A stretch of 13,008 bases of DNA, from NCBI GenBank assembly GCA_012799155.1, contig JAAZLV010000143.1, forward strand, positions 1-13,008. The letters are read 5' to 3'. The stretch's first letter is position 1, and each line of letters opens with the position of its first letter. The position numbers and the translations under genes were made by a program. A model generated the notes under the pieces. The model ran no database searches, had not been told where the DNA came from, and was given only the letters and a program-made list of their open reading frames with translations. This DNA comes from Bacteroidales bacterium. GTDB taxonomy: Bacteria; Bacteroidota; Bacteroidia; Bacteroidales; Dysgonomonadaceae. Shown one piece after another: positions 6,624 through 13,008 of the stretch.

Positions 6624-7238
6624 ATGAAAACGATCGCACATGTAATATCAACCATATTCCAACCCTTGCTGATGCCCACTTATGGGGTGATGCTCATTTT
6701 TGTCTACACCTACTTCGGAATGATCTATCTTCCACAATTCTGGAGGATACTGCTGCCGGTGGTGCTATTTTCCTTTGCGATTCCCGGACTGCTCATCTTC
6801 ATGCTCTATCGCATGAAAATCATATCCGACCTCTCGCTTAAACACCGGCGAGAACGCATTTACCCATACCTGATCACGCTCATCTCCTACTCCGCCATGA
6901 TCGTTTATTATTTCAGGATAGGCATGCCGATGTGGTTCCTGATGATCATGGCCGCCTCCGTCGCAATCATGGTCATTGCCATTCTGATCACGTTGGCCTG
7001 GAAGATCAGTGCCCATATGTTCGGCGTGGGGGGACTCATTGGCGGTGCAATGGCAGTGACCTATTTCGTGGAACGATCAAATCCTTTTTTCATGTTCATG
7101 GGTTTATTTATAATTGCCGGACTGGTTGGCACTTCCAGACTCATCTTGCGGCGTCATACACTGAACCAGGTTATCGCCGGTTTCCTGCTTGGTTTCCTCG
7201 TATCGTTCCTATTCGTATGGGGCGGAACAATTGTATAG
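6624..7238 (+). CDS. PAP2-like (phosphatidic acid phosphatase type 2 superfamily) membrane protein, degenerate active site
   Basis: A 204-residue integral membrane protein with about six hydrophobic segments (near 15-32, 41-62, 83-97, 104-126, 133-148, 155-170 and a last one at 183-200). The three PAP2 phosphatase motifs can be traced. K73 with R75-R78 before YP resembles KX6RP. S129-A-H131 stands where PSGH is expected. SR-X5-H-X3-Q (S171, R172, H178, Q182) stands where SR-X5-H-X3-D is expected. The nucleophilic His survives, but the Asp that assists it is Gln and the Pro-Ser-Gly of motif 2 is altered. It could be a lipid or isoprenyl phosphate phosphatase of a divergent Bacteroidota subgroup, or a non-catalytic relative. 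The start at 6624 is preceded by AAAGG. It lies 48 bases after rpoN and upstream of gcvH. Confidence 0.75.
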   Translation: MKTIAHVISTIFQPLLMPTYGVMLIFVYTYFGMIYLPQFWRILLPVVLFSFAIPGLLIFMLYRMKIISDLSLKHRRERIYPYLITLISYSAMIVYYFRIGMPMWFLMIMAASVAIMVIAILITLAWKISAHMFGVGGLIGGAMAVTYFVERSNPFFMFMGLFIIAGLVGTSRLILRRHTLNQVIAGFLLGFLVSFLFVWGGTIV

Positions 7239-7258
7239 GTGAAATAGCCAAACGGCTC

Positions 7259-7289
7259 TTTGACAATCAAAAATATTGTCGTACTTTTA
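7259..7289 (+). promoter_or_regulatory. Promoter of gcvH
   Basis: A perfect -33 TTTG (7259-7262) is followed, after 19 bases, by TACTTTTA (7282-7289), which differs from TAnnTTTG only in the last base. The gcvH ATG lies 33 bases after the -7 element. The location, just after the PAP2-like gene's stop, also argues against starting gcvH further upstream. Confidence 0.65.
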
Positions 7290-7322
7290 TCCCGTCAATC
7301 AACTTTTTTAAATATTATAGCT

Positions 7323-7703
7323 ATGAATTTTCCCGACAACCTGAAGTATTCCTCCGACCATGAATGGGTGCGCGTGGAAGGAAATGAAGCCTTTGTAGGC
7401 ATCACCGATTTTGCACAAGATGAACTGGGCGAGATCGTCTACGTAGATGTACCTTCCGAAGGTGAAAACCTGTCGCAAGGCGAGGTGTTTGGCAGCATTG
7501 AAGCTGTGAAAACCGTTTCAGACCTGATGATGCCTCTTTCAGGGGAAGTCTTGGAGGTGAATGCCAAGCTCGACAATGCACCGGAACTTGTAAACAGCGA
7601 TCCCTTTGGTGAGGGATGGATTATACGGGTAGCAGTGAAAGATGCTGCTGAGCTCGATCAACTAATGACTGCCGCCGCCTACAAGGAGTTCATAGGCAAG
7701 TAA
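7323..7703 (+). CDS. gcvH: Glycine cleavage system H protein
   Basis: A 126-residue lipoyl carrier protein, the normal length. It shuttles the aminomethyl group between the P, T and L proteins of the glycine cleavage system, feeding 5,10-methylene-tetrahydrofolate. The start, [20 protein letters not shown], is typical of the family. The lipoyl-accepting lysine is K63 in [11 protein letters not shown]. The C-terminus ends with [14 protein letters not shown] longer reading from a TTG near 7260 is rejected because those residues are unlike GcvH and overlap the promoter. The genes for P, T and L proteins are not in this window, so in this genome gcvH is separate from at least some of them. It has its own promoter and is followed by a terminator. 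Confidence 0.98.
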   Translation: MNFPDNLKYSSDHEWVRVEGNEAFVGITDFAQDELGEIVYVDVPSEGENLSQGEVFGSIEAVKTVSDLMMPLSGEVLEVNAKLDNAPELVNSDPFGEGWIIRVAVKDAAELDQLMTAAAYKEFIGK

Positions 7704-7713
7704 ACGACTCATA

Positions 7714-7753
7714 AAAAGCAGGAATCACTTTACCGAAGTGGTTCCTTTTTATT
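7714..7753 (+). terminator. Rho-independent terminator after gcvH
   Basis: A 10-bp stem GGAATCACTT / AAGTGGTTCC (one G-U pair) with the 5-base loop TACCG spans 7721-7745. It is followed by TTTTTATT and preceded by AAAAA. It lies 10 bases after the gcvH stop and 24 bases before purE. The purE unit therefore needs read-through or its own promoter. The only candidate is a poor TACATTTT at 7760-7767, very close to the start codon. Confidence 0.88.
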
Positions 7754-7777
7754 CATCCCTACATTTTTTAAAAATAT

Positions 7778-8284
7778 ATGAAACCATTGGTAAGCATCAT
7801 TATGGGCAGCACCTCCGATTTGCCCGTCATGGATAAAGCAGCTCAGTTCCTCAACGAGATGGAGATTCCTTTCGAGATCAACGCTCTCTCTGCACACCGC
7901 ACGCCCGAAGAGGTGGAGAAATTTGCCAAGGGAGCAGCCAATAGAGGTATCAAAGTGATCATTGCCGCTGCCGGCATGGCTGCACACCTGCCGGGAGTGA
8001 TTGCCTCCATGACAACACTGCCGGTGATCGGTGTACCGATTAAAGCCTCACTGGATGGTCTTGATGCCCTGCTGGCCATCGTACAGATGCCTCCCGGCAT
8101 CCCCGTTGCCACCGTAGGCATCAATGGCTCACTCAACGCGGCCATCCTGGCCCTGCAGATCATCGCCTCCGGCGACGAGACGGCACAACAGAAGCTGGCA
8201 GCCTATAAGGAGAACCTGAAGAAGAAGATCACACAAGCCAATGAGGAGCTGGCCAACGTCTCTTACAAGTACAAAACAAACTGA
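7778..8284 (+). CDS. purE: N5-carboxyaminoimidazole ribonucleotide mutase PurE
   Basis: A 168-residue class I PurE. It moves the carboxyl group from N5-CAIR to C4, giving CAIR in de novo purine synthesis. The phosphate-binding start SIIMGSTSDLPVM (about 6-18), the SAHRTPE motif with H40, and AAGMAAHLPG with H70 (equivalent to the conserved H45 and second His region of the E. coli enzyme) are present. So is LLAIVQMPPGIPVATVGI near residues 93-110. Class I enzymes normally need PurK to make N5-CAIR; purK is not in this window. The stop is 2 bases before the dipeptidyl peptidase III start, so the two are almost surely cotranscribed. Confidence 0.97.
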   Translation: MKPLVSIIMGSTSDLPVMDKAAQFLNEMEIPFEINALSAHRTPEEVEKFAKGAANRGIKVIIAAAGMAAHLPGVIASMTTLPVIGVPIKASLDGLDALLAIVQMPPGIPVATVGINGSLNAAILALQIIASGDETAQQKLAAYKENLKKKITQANEELANVSYKYKTN

Positions 8285-8286
8285 AT

Positions 8287-10347
8287 ATGAAGAAAATAAT
8301 CTACATGCTCACACCACTCTTTCTGCTGGGTGCCTGCAACCAGGGCAACCAGACCGGCAACACTCCGGCCGACGATGGCATCGATTCCACATTCGAGTAC
8401 AAGGTCGATCGTTTTGCCGACATCGAGATCCTGCGTTACCCCGTACCGGGATTCAACAGCCTCTCACTTCAGCAGAAGGAGCTGATTTATTATCTCTCAC
8501 AGGCAGCCCTGGAGGGTCGTGACATCCTCTGGGACCAGCACAACCGTTACAACCTCACCATCCGCCGCGTCTGTGAAGGGGTGTATGAAAACTACATGGG
8601 CAACAAGTCGTCCGATGAGTGGAAACAGTTCGAGACCTACCTGAAGCAGATATGGATGGCCAATGGCATCCACCACCACTACTCGGAAGACAAGATCATG
8701 CCGCAGTTCACACAGGACTACTTTGTAACACTTGTGAAGAGCGTCGACCCGGGGAGGATGCCCTTCCGCGACGGGATGGCTGCCGATGAGACCCTCAATG
8801 AGATCCTGCCTGTGATGTTCGACCCGACAGTGATGCCCAAACGCATGAGCCAGACTCCCGGCAGCGACATCGTGGCCACCTCGGCAGTCAACTTCTACGA
8901 GGGGGTTACCCAAGAGGAGGTGGAAGCATTCTACAATGCTATGAAGGATCCTGCCGACGAGACACCGCTCTCCTATGGACTCAACAGCAAAGTGAGCAAG
9001 GTCGACGGTCAGGTGACCGAACAGGTCTGGAAGCTGGGCGGCATGTATGACAAGGCGATCGAACGAATCATCGGATGGCTGGAGAAAGCGGTTGCAGTAG
9101 CCGAAAGCGACCATCAGAAAGAGGTGATCACCCTGCTGATCGATTATTACAGGAGCGGCGATCTGAAAACATTCGACGACTACTCGGTGAAATGGGTAAC
9201 CGACACCCAATCGCGTGTCGACTTCATCAACGGCTTCATTGAGACCTATACCGATCCCCTCGGCCTGAAAGCCTCCTGGGAGGCGATGGTCAACTTCAAG
9301 AGCGAGGAGGCTTCCAAAAGAACCCAAACAATCAGCGACAATGCCCAGTGGTTCGAAGACAACTCACCCATCGACAACCGCTTCAAGAAGGAAGAGGTGA
9401 AAGGGGTCTCCGCAAAGGTGATCACTGCCGCCATCCTCGGTGGCGACACCTACCCTGCCACCCCCATCGGCATCAACCTGCCCAATGCTGACTGGATCAG
9501 ACGTGACCATGGCTCCAAGTCGGTCACCATCGACAACATCACCTACGCCTACACCAAGGCTGCCGAAGGCAACGGCTTCAACGAGGAGTTCATGTGGAGT
9601 GACAGCGAGCGGGAGCTGGCAAAGCAATATGGCTCACTGACCGACAACCTCCACACCGACCTGCACGAATGTCTGGGCCACGGCTCCGGCAAGCTGCTAC
9701 CAGGTGTCAGCAGCGACGTGCTGCAAGCCTATGGCTCTCCGCTCGAGGAGACGCGTGCCGACCTGTTTGCACTCTACTACCTGGCCGACCCGAAGCTGGT
9801 GGAGCTGGGGCTGTTGCCCGACAGTGAAGCCTATAAGGCGGAATACTACTCCTACATCATGAACGGTGCCATGACACAGCTCACGCGCATACAGCCCGGA
9901 AAGGACATTGAACAGGCCCACATGCGCAACAGGGCGCTGATCTCCCGCTGGGTGATCGAGAAGGGCAGTGAGGAAAAGGTGGTGGAGCTGACCCAAAAGG
10001 AGGGCAAAACCTACGTGGTGGTGAACGATTACGAGAAGCTGCGCGCACTCTTTGGCGAACTGTTGGCAGAGGTGCAGCGGATCAAGTCGGAAGGCGACTT
10101 TGAAGCCGGCAAGCAGCTGGTGGAAAGCTATGGCGTGAAGGTAGACCCCACACTGCACGAAGAGGTGCTGGCACGCTATGAGGCGCTCAACCTGGCCCCC
10201 TACAAAGGGTTTGTAAACCCGGTATACAAACTGGTGACCGACGATGAGGGGAAGGTGACCGATGTCACCATCTCCTACGACGAGAACTACGTGCAGCAGC
10301 AGCTGCGCTACTCACGCCAGTACTCGGTGCTGCCGCTGAAAAACTAG
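8287..10347 (+). CDS. Dipeptidyl peptidase III (M49 zinc peptidase), predicted lipoprotein
   Basis: A 686-residue M49 peptidase, which removes dipeptides from the N-terminus of short peptides. The zinc motif is HECLGH at 460-465 (H460 and H465 bind zinc, E461 is the catalytic base). The second family motif is EETRAD at 487-492, with E488 as third zinc ligand. HECLGH, with Cys in place of the eukaryotic Leu, is the form known from the Bacteroides thetaiotaomicron enzyme. The N-terminus MKKIIYMLTPLFLLGAC is a lipoprotein signal with lipobox LGAC, so C17 should be lipidated and the enzyme held in the cell envelope. The following residues NQGNQTGN carry no acidic cluster, which argues against surface export and for a periplasm-facing position (inference). 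By eye its DNA is richer in G and C than rpoN. It starts 2 bases after purE and ends at a strong terminator. Confidence 0.95.
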   Translation: MKKIIYMLTPLFLLGACNQGNQTGNTPADDGIDSTFEYKVDRFADIEILRYPVPGFNSLSLQQKELIYYLSQAALEGRDILWDQHNRYNLTIRRVCEGVYENYMGNKSSDEWKQFETYLKQIWMANGIHHHYSEDKIMPQFTQDYFVTLVKSVDPGRMPFRDGMAADETLNEILPVMFDPTVMPKRMSQTPGSDIVATSAVNFYEGVTQEEVEAFYNAMKDPADETPLSYGLNSKVSKVDGQVTEQVWKLGGMYDKAIERIIGWLEKAVAVAESDHQKEVITLLIDYYRSGDLKTFDDYSVKWVTDTQSRVDFINGFIETYTDPLGLKASWEAMVNFKSEEASKRTQTISDNAQWFEDNSPIDNRFKKEEVKGVSAKVITAAILGGDTYPATPIGINLPNADWIRRDHGSKSVTIDNITYAYTKAAEGNGFNEEFMWSDSERELAKQYGSLTDNLHTDLHECLGHGSGKLLPGVSSDVLQAYGSPLEETRADLFALYYLADPKLVELGLLPDSEAYKAEYYSYIMNGAMTQLTRIQPGKDIEQAHMRNRALISRWVIEKGSEEKVVELTQKEGKTYVVVNDYEKLRALFGELLAEVQRIKSEGDFEAGKQLVESYGVKVDPTLHEEVLARYEALNLAPYKGFVNPVYKLVTDDEGKVTDVTISYDENYVQQQLRYSRQYSVLPLKN

Positions 10348-10367
10348 CGCTCCGGCAAATCTTTTTC

Positions 10368-10404
10368 AAATAAGCGTTTCGGTAACCCCGAAACGCTTAT
10401 TTTT
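10368..10404 (+). terminator. Rho-independent terminator after dipeptidyl peptidase III
   Basis: A perfect 15-bp stem AAATAAGCGTTTCGG / CCGAAACGCTTATTT with a 5-base loop TAACC (10368-10402), continuing into TTTTTG. It begins 20 bases after the stop codon. It ends the purE-peptidase transcript and overlaps a promoter-like element for folC. Confidence 0.93.
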
Positions 10405-10405
10405 G
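10398..10405 (+). promoter_or_regulatory. Possible folC -7 element inside the terminator T-run
   Basis: TATTTTTG fits TAnnTTTG exactly. It is made of the last stem bases and the T-run of the preceding terminator. The folC ATG follows 26 bases later, a typical leader. No clear TTTG lies 19-21 bases upstream (the position holds GCGT within the stem), so the match could be chance in a T-rich run. Confidence 0.4.
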
Positions 10406-10431
10406 TATCGCCTCAACAACAGTGATGACAT

Positions 10432-11718
10432 ATGACCTACGAAGAGACTCTCGATTACCTATACAACCAGATGCCCGAATACCAGCGCATCGGTGAACGG
10501 GCCTACAAGGTGGGACTGGACAACAGCCTCGTCCTCGACAACATTTTTGGACACCCGCACCGGCATTACAAAACAATCCACGTGGCCGGCACAAACGGCA
10601 AGGGATCCACCTCTCACCTGCTGGCAGCCATCCTCCAGGAGTCGGGCTACAGGGTGGGCCTCTATACCTCACCCCATCTGACCGACTTCCGCGAACGGAT
10701 CCGCGTCAATGGTGAAATGATCGACAAAAACTTTGTAGTTGATTTCACGAAGAAGTATAGGGTACAGTTTGAACCGGTGATGCCCTCCTTCTTCGAACTG
10801 ACAATGGAGATGGCGTTCCTCTGGTTTGCACACCAGAAGGTGGATATAGCGGTGATCGAAACGGGACTGGGGGGACGGCTCGACAGCACCAACATCATCA
10901 CACCAATGTTGAGTATCATCACCAACATCGGCCTCGACCATATGAAATTCCTGGGTGACACACTCCCCCTGATAGCAACCGAAAAGGCGGGAATCATCAA
11001 GCAGGGGGTGCCGGTGGTGATCGGTGAGAAAGGAAATCAGGAGGTGGAGAGGGTGTTTCGCGACAAGGCGGCATCTCTCCAGGCACCCATCCGCTTTGCC
11101 GAGGAGGAAATCAATGATCTTTCCGCTGTGAGAGCAGGTTCCCGTTGGATTTTCCACACCCGCGAATACCATTCAATAATATGCGAGTTGGGTGGATTCG
11201 CACAACAGAAAAATGCCCGCACCCTGCTTACGGCAGTAGCATTGCTACGGGAAGTCGGACTGGTCATTCCCCGTGATGCAGTATACCGGGGATTCTCGCA
11301 GGTGATCACCCTTACCGGCTTGCAAGGTCGTTGGCAGCTGCTGCAGCAGAAGCCGAAAATCATCTGTGACATCGCCCACAATGAACATGGACTGCGTGAT
11401 GTGATGGAACAACTGAAATCGGAACAATACAACCAACTGCACATGGTGTTCGGCATGGCGAGCGATAAGGACAGGGAGAGCGTGTTACCCCTGCTGCCCA
11501 AAGAGGCGCGATACTACTTCACCCGTGCATCGGTGGAGCGGGCACTCGACGAACAGCTGCTGCAGGAGGAGGCCCGAGCTTATGGATTAACGGGTGAACG
11601 CTACGGGAGCGTGGCGCAAGCGGTGGCGACGGCCATAAAAAACGCCGATGAAAATGATCTCATCTTCATCGGCGGCAGTTCCTTTGTGGTGGCAGATGCG
11701 CTGCCACTGTTCAGCTGA
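10432..11718 (+). CDS. folC: Bifunctional folylpolyglutamate synthase / dihydrofolate synthase FolC
   Basis: A 428-residue Mur-ligase-type enzyme that adds glutamate to dihydropteroate and/or to tetrahydrofolate, using ATP. The P-loop GTNGKGS is at 53-59. SPHLTDFRERIRVNG follows near residue 81. The magnesium-binding region ETGLGGRLDSTN begins at E143, and NIGLDHMKFLGDT with H170 and ATEKAGIIK follow. The C-terminal glutamate ligase domain has DIAHNEHG at 313-320, where many FolC proteins read DGAHNP, and then FGMASDKD. Length and domain order are normal. Whether it has both activities cannot be told from the sequence; a separate dihydrofolate synthase is not seen here. Its stop codon directly abuts the stop of the convergent lipoprotein gene. 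Confidence 0.96.
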   Translation: MTYEETLDYLYNQMPEYQRIGERAYKVGLDNSLVLDNIFGHPHRHYKTIHVAGTNGKGSTSHLLAAILQESGYRVGLYTSPHLTDFRERIRVNGEMIDKNFVVDFTKKYRVQFEPVMPSFFELTMEMAFLWFAHQKVDIAVIETGLGGRLDSTNIITPMLSIITNIGLDHMKFLGDTLPLIATEKAGIIKQGVPVVIGEKGNQEVERVFRDKAASLQAPIRFAEEEINDLSAVRAGSRWIFHTREYHSIICELGGFAQQKNARTLLTAVALLREVGLVIPRDAVYRGFSQVITLTGLQGRWQLLQQKPKIICDIAHNEHGLRDVMEQLKSEQYNQLHMVFGMASDKDRESVLPLLPKEARYYFTRASVERALDEQLLQEEARAYGLTGERYGSVAQAVATAIKNADENDLIFIGGSSFVVADALPLFS

Positions 11719-11731
11719 TTACCATATCAGC
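11714..11731. repeat. Short inverted repeat across the two abutting stop codons
   Basis: GCTGAT-TACCAT-ATCAGC, a perfect 6-bp inverted repeat with a 6-base loop, includes the folC TGA and the opposing TAA. No T-run follows on either strand, so it is not a standard intrinsic terminator. No other terminator is visible between the two convergent genes. Confidence 0.4.
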
Positions 11732-12255
11732 ACAAGACGGAAGTTGTAGGTCTGGGGCGCATTCGTATCCTCAAAGACATCCGATGCCTGGATGAAGAAT
11801 GCCACATCACTGTTGCCACCCGATTGATACATCACATCGTAGCTGATTGTCTCGGTAAATGTCTCGGTAATGTTCCCACCCGTATCGGTACCGTAATAGG
11901 TATGCACGTAGGGCAGCATCTTCTGCACCTCGTTCACACCCTGTTCACCAAGGAAGAGATAACCCAACACGGCACCGCTCTCATAGATGAACTCGGTCAA
12001 CTCCGGCAACGAGAAGATGGCCTCATAACGTCTTTCCTGATCATTCCACTCCCAGTCGTTCTGATTGACCTGTATGTTCACAATCTCCCACTGCGTAAAC
12101 TCCAGGTTGGCATTGTTCTCCTGAAGGGCTTGCTCGATCATTCTCCTTACCTCCAGTTCACTCAATGTGTCATCTGTGGCACAGGAATAGCCGCCCAGGA
12201 GGATGGATGCAAAAATAGCGGATGCCAGCAGGATCTTTGTGATGTTTCTCTTCAT
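11719..12255 (-). CDS. Small putative lipoprotein of unknown function
   Basis: A 178-residue protein whose ATG at 12255 begins MKRNITKILLASAIFASILLGGYSC. This is a hydrophobic signal ending at C25, a likely lipidation site although GYSC is a loose lipobox. C25 is followed by ATDD, so there are acidic residues close to the lipid anchor, as in Bacteroidota surface-export signals (inference). A helix-like stretch LSELEVRRMIEQALQEN comes next. A Trp/Tyr-rich domain follows, with FTQWEIVNIQV, LPELTEFIYESGAVLGYLFLG and MLPYV. That pattern recalls a domain common in small Bacteroidota secreted proteins, but I cannot name it. The reading frame is open further upstream (to about 12336), but those residues would bury the signal peptide. 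The gene has a promoter-like pair upstream and converges on folC with no spacing. Confidence 0.82.
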   Translation of the reverse strand: MKRNITKILLASAIFASILLGGYSCATDDTLSELEVRRMIEQALQENNANLEFTQWEIVNIQVNQNDWEWNDQERRYEAIFSLPELTEFIYESGAVLGYLFLGEQGVNEVQKMLPYVHTYYGTDTGGNITETFTETISYDVMYQSGGNSDVAFFIQASDVFEDTNAPQTYNFRLVLIW

Positions 12256-12321
12256 ATCTGTTTCTGTTAAATTGTGATTCAAATTGTACGACGCATGGAT
12301 CTGTTGCTTTTCCCTATGACC

Positions 12322-12353
12322 CAAAAATGGGACCATCGTTTAAATGAAACAAA
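12322..12353 (-). promoter_or_regulatory. Promoter of the small lipoprotein gene
   Basis: On the minus strand a perfect -33 TTTG (12350-12353) is followed after 20 bases by CATTTTTG (12322-12329), one mismatch from TAnnTTTG. The leader would be about 60 bases. A short inverted repeat, CCCA-TTTT-TGGG, overlaps the -7 element and could be an operator or chance. Confidence 0.5.
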
Positions 12354-12385
12354 AAAAAAGATGAAAAGTTTTAATCGGGCAGATG

Positions 12386-12412
12386 AAAAAAAGTCCGCCG
12401 GAGCGGACTTTT
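12386..12412 (-). terminator. Rho-independent terminator after the DUF937 gene
   Basis: On the minus strand, AAAAGTCCGC / GCGGACTTTT forms a 10-bp stem with tetraloop TCCG, running into seven T (12392-12386). It starts 35 bases after the stop of the DUF937 gene and isolates it from the lipoprotein gene downstream. On the plus strand the tail is only TTTTG, so it acts mainly on the minus strand. Confidence 0.92.
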
Positions 12413-12447
12413 GAAGTTAATAGCTGTGAATGAAAAAACCAATTCTG

Positions 12448-13008
12448 TTACCTTCTACCTCCCAGGAAGCCACCCAGCAGGTCATCCAGCGGGTTGCCGT
12501 CGCCATCCTTGTCCAGAATGCCACCCAGCATATCCATCAAGCCACCGCCGCTCGTACTGCGCTGTTGCGTGGCTCCGCCCAGCAATCCGCCCAGCAGGTC
12601 ACCCAGACCGCCGGCACCCGTGTTTGTCTGTCGTTTTTCTTTTCCCAGATAGGCCATCACGATGGGAGCCAGGATCGCCAGCAGGGGCCCGATCTTGCTC
12701 AGGTTGATGCCCGATTTCTTTGCGATACCCTGCTCCACGGCGGTACGGTTGTTACCGAATACATGTCCCAATATGCCGTCACCGTCCGATTGCAATTCTG
12801 ATGTATGGCCCTGCAGCATCCCCGAGAGGTTCTCCAGCAGAGAACCGTCATGCTTCGATTCCAGGGCATTGTTCAGGCTTGCGGCGCCGTCCTGCGACCG
12901 GGCATTGCGTGTCATCCCGGCCAGGATGGCCGGAATGGCCATGCTGACAGCACTGGAAGCCTGGTTTTCGTCTACGCCGAGCTGACCGGCTACATTGCGC
13001 ACGATCGA
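12448..13008 (-). CDS. DUF937 family protein, N-terminus beyond the window
   Basis: The frame is open to the right edge, so the true start is outside; 186 residues are visible. A GTG at 13002 is an internal Val, since the preceding codons continue the frame. The visible start VRNVAGQLGVDENQASSAV, followed by AIPAILAGMTRNA, matches the YidB/DUF937 pattern in which a conserved helical block is followed by a Gly-rich tail. A hydrophobic segment, KIGPLLAILAPIVMAYLG, lies in the middle. The tail repeats LGDLLGGLLGG-like units (GGLGDLLGGLLGG, GGLMDMLGGILD, LDDLLGGFLGG) and ends GGRR. A D-x-D-x-D-G type loop, DKDGDGNPLDD (12481-12513), resembles an EF-hand or dockerin calcium loop. The function of the family is unknown to me. 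No signal peptide can be assessed. Confidence 0.85.
   Translation of the reverse strand, partial: SIVRNVAGQLGVDENQASSAVSMAIPAILAGMTRNARSQDGAASLNNALESKHDGSLLENLSGMLQGHTSELQSDGDGILGHVFGNNRTAVEQGIAKKSGINLSKIGPLLAILAPIVMAYLGKEKRQTNTGAGGLGDLLGGLLGGATQQRSTSGGGLMDMLGGILDKDGDGNPLDDLLGGFLGGRR

Noticed and set aside
7260..7322. N-terminal extension of GcvH
   Set aside because: The extra 21 residues are unlike any GcvH start and overlap the predicted promoter (7259-7289). The family begins at MNFPDNLKY.
8497..9327. A 276-codon open frame on the minus strand inside the dipeptidyl peptidase III gene, with others at 9697-10158 and 10669-11172
   Set aside because: They lie antisense to strongly supported genes in G+C-rich DNA. 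Their translations show no family motifs and are rich in His and Arg as expected of shadow frames, and no promoter is seen.
12256..12336. Longer start for the small lipoprotein, adding 27 residues
   Set aside because: It would place polar sequence ahead of the signal peptide and overlap the predicted promoter region. ATG at 12255 begins a standard lipoprotein signal.
1..13008. CRISPR array, phage genes, integrase sites, long repeats or a defence system
   Set aside because: Reading both strands showed no spaced direct repeats and no recombinase, nuclease-helicase or toxin-antitoxin genes. All sizeable frames are explained by housekeeping families.

Overview
The window looks like a chromosomal housekeeping stretch from a member of the Bacteroidota, most likely order Bacteroidales. 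The family is not fixed by the sequence; something near Dysgonomonadaceae or Porphyromonadaceae is a guess. The evidence is: several promoters of the Bacteroidota type (TAnnTTTG at -7, with TTTG-like -33 boxes about 19-20 bases upstream), mostly weak Shine-Dalgarno sequences, Cys-anchored lipoproteins, an M49 peptidase with the HECLGH motif known from Bacteroides, and a gene set (pRiA4b ORF-3-like protein next to miaA; PAP2-like protein, gcvH and purE together) that fits this group. I see no insertion sequence, prophage, CRISPR array or integrase.

Left block, minus strand (1-4957). Read in the direction of transcription, a pRiA4b ORF-3-like acidic protein is followed 12 bases later by miaA. 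Then come tRNA-Asn(GTT) with its own promoter and a strong terminator, then a tight cluster of a 2-hydroxyacid dehydrogenase, an AlkD-like DNA glycosylase and an M16 zinc peptidase (gaps of 8-9 bases). The start of a secreted, probably outer-membrane beta-barrel protein runs off the left edge.

Middle and right block, plus strand (5124-11718). rpoN (sigma-54) is divergent from the miaA cluster, with both promoters in the 166-base gap. It is followed by a degenerate PAP2-like membrane protein, gcvH, purE and a lipoprotein dipeptidyl peptidase III (2 bases after purE), then folC. Terminators lie after gcvH and after the peptidase. GcvH, FolC and PurE all touch one-carbon/folate or purine metabolism, so this stretch has a loose metabolic theme.

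Right edge, minus strand (11719-13008). A small putative lipoprotein of unknown function converges on folC with no base between the two stop codons. Upstream of it, beyond a strong terminator, is the 3' part of a DUF937-family gene cut by the right edge.

I found no convincing new biological system. The items worth a second look are modest: a PAP2-like protein whose final catalytic Asp is replaced by Gln, a membrane-anchored M49 peptidase coupled to purE, a promoter element inside a terminator, a promoter element inside the rpoN stop codon, and a dockerin-like calcium loop in the DUF937 protein.
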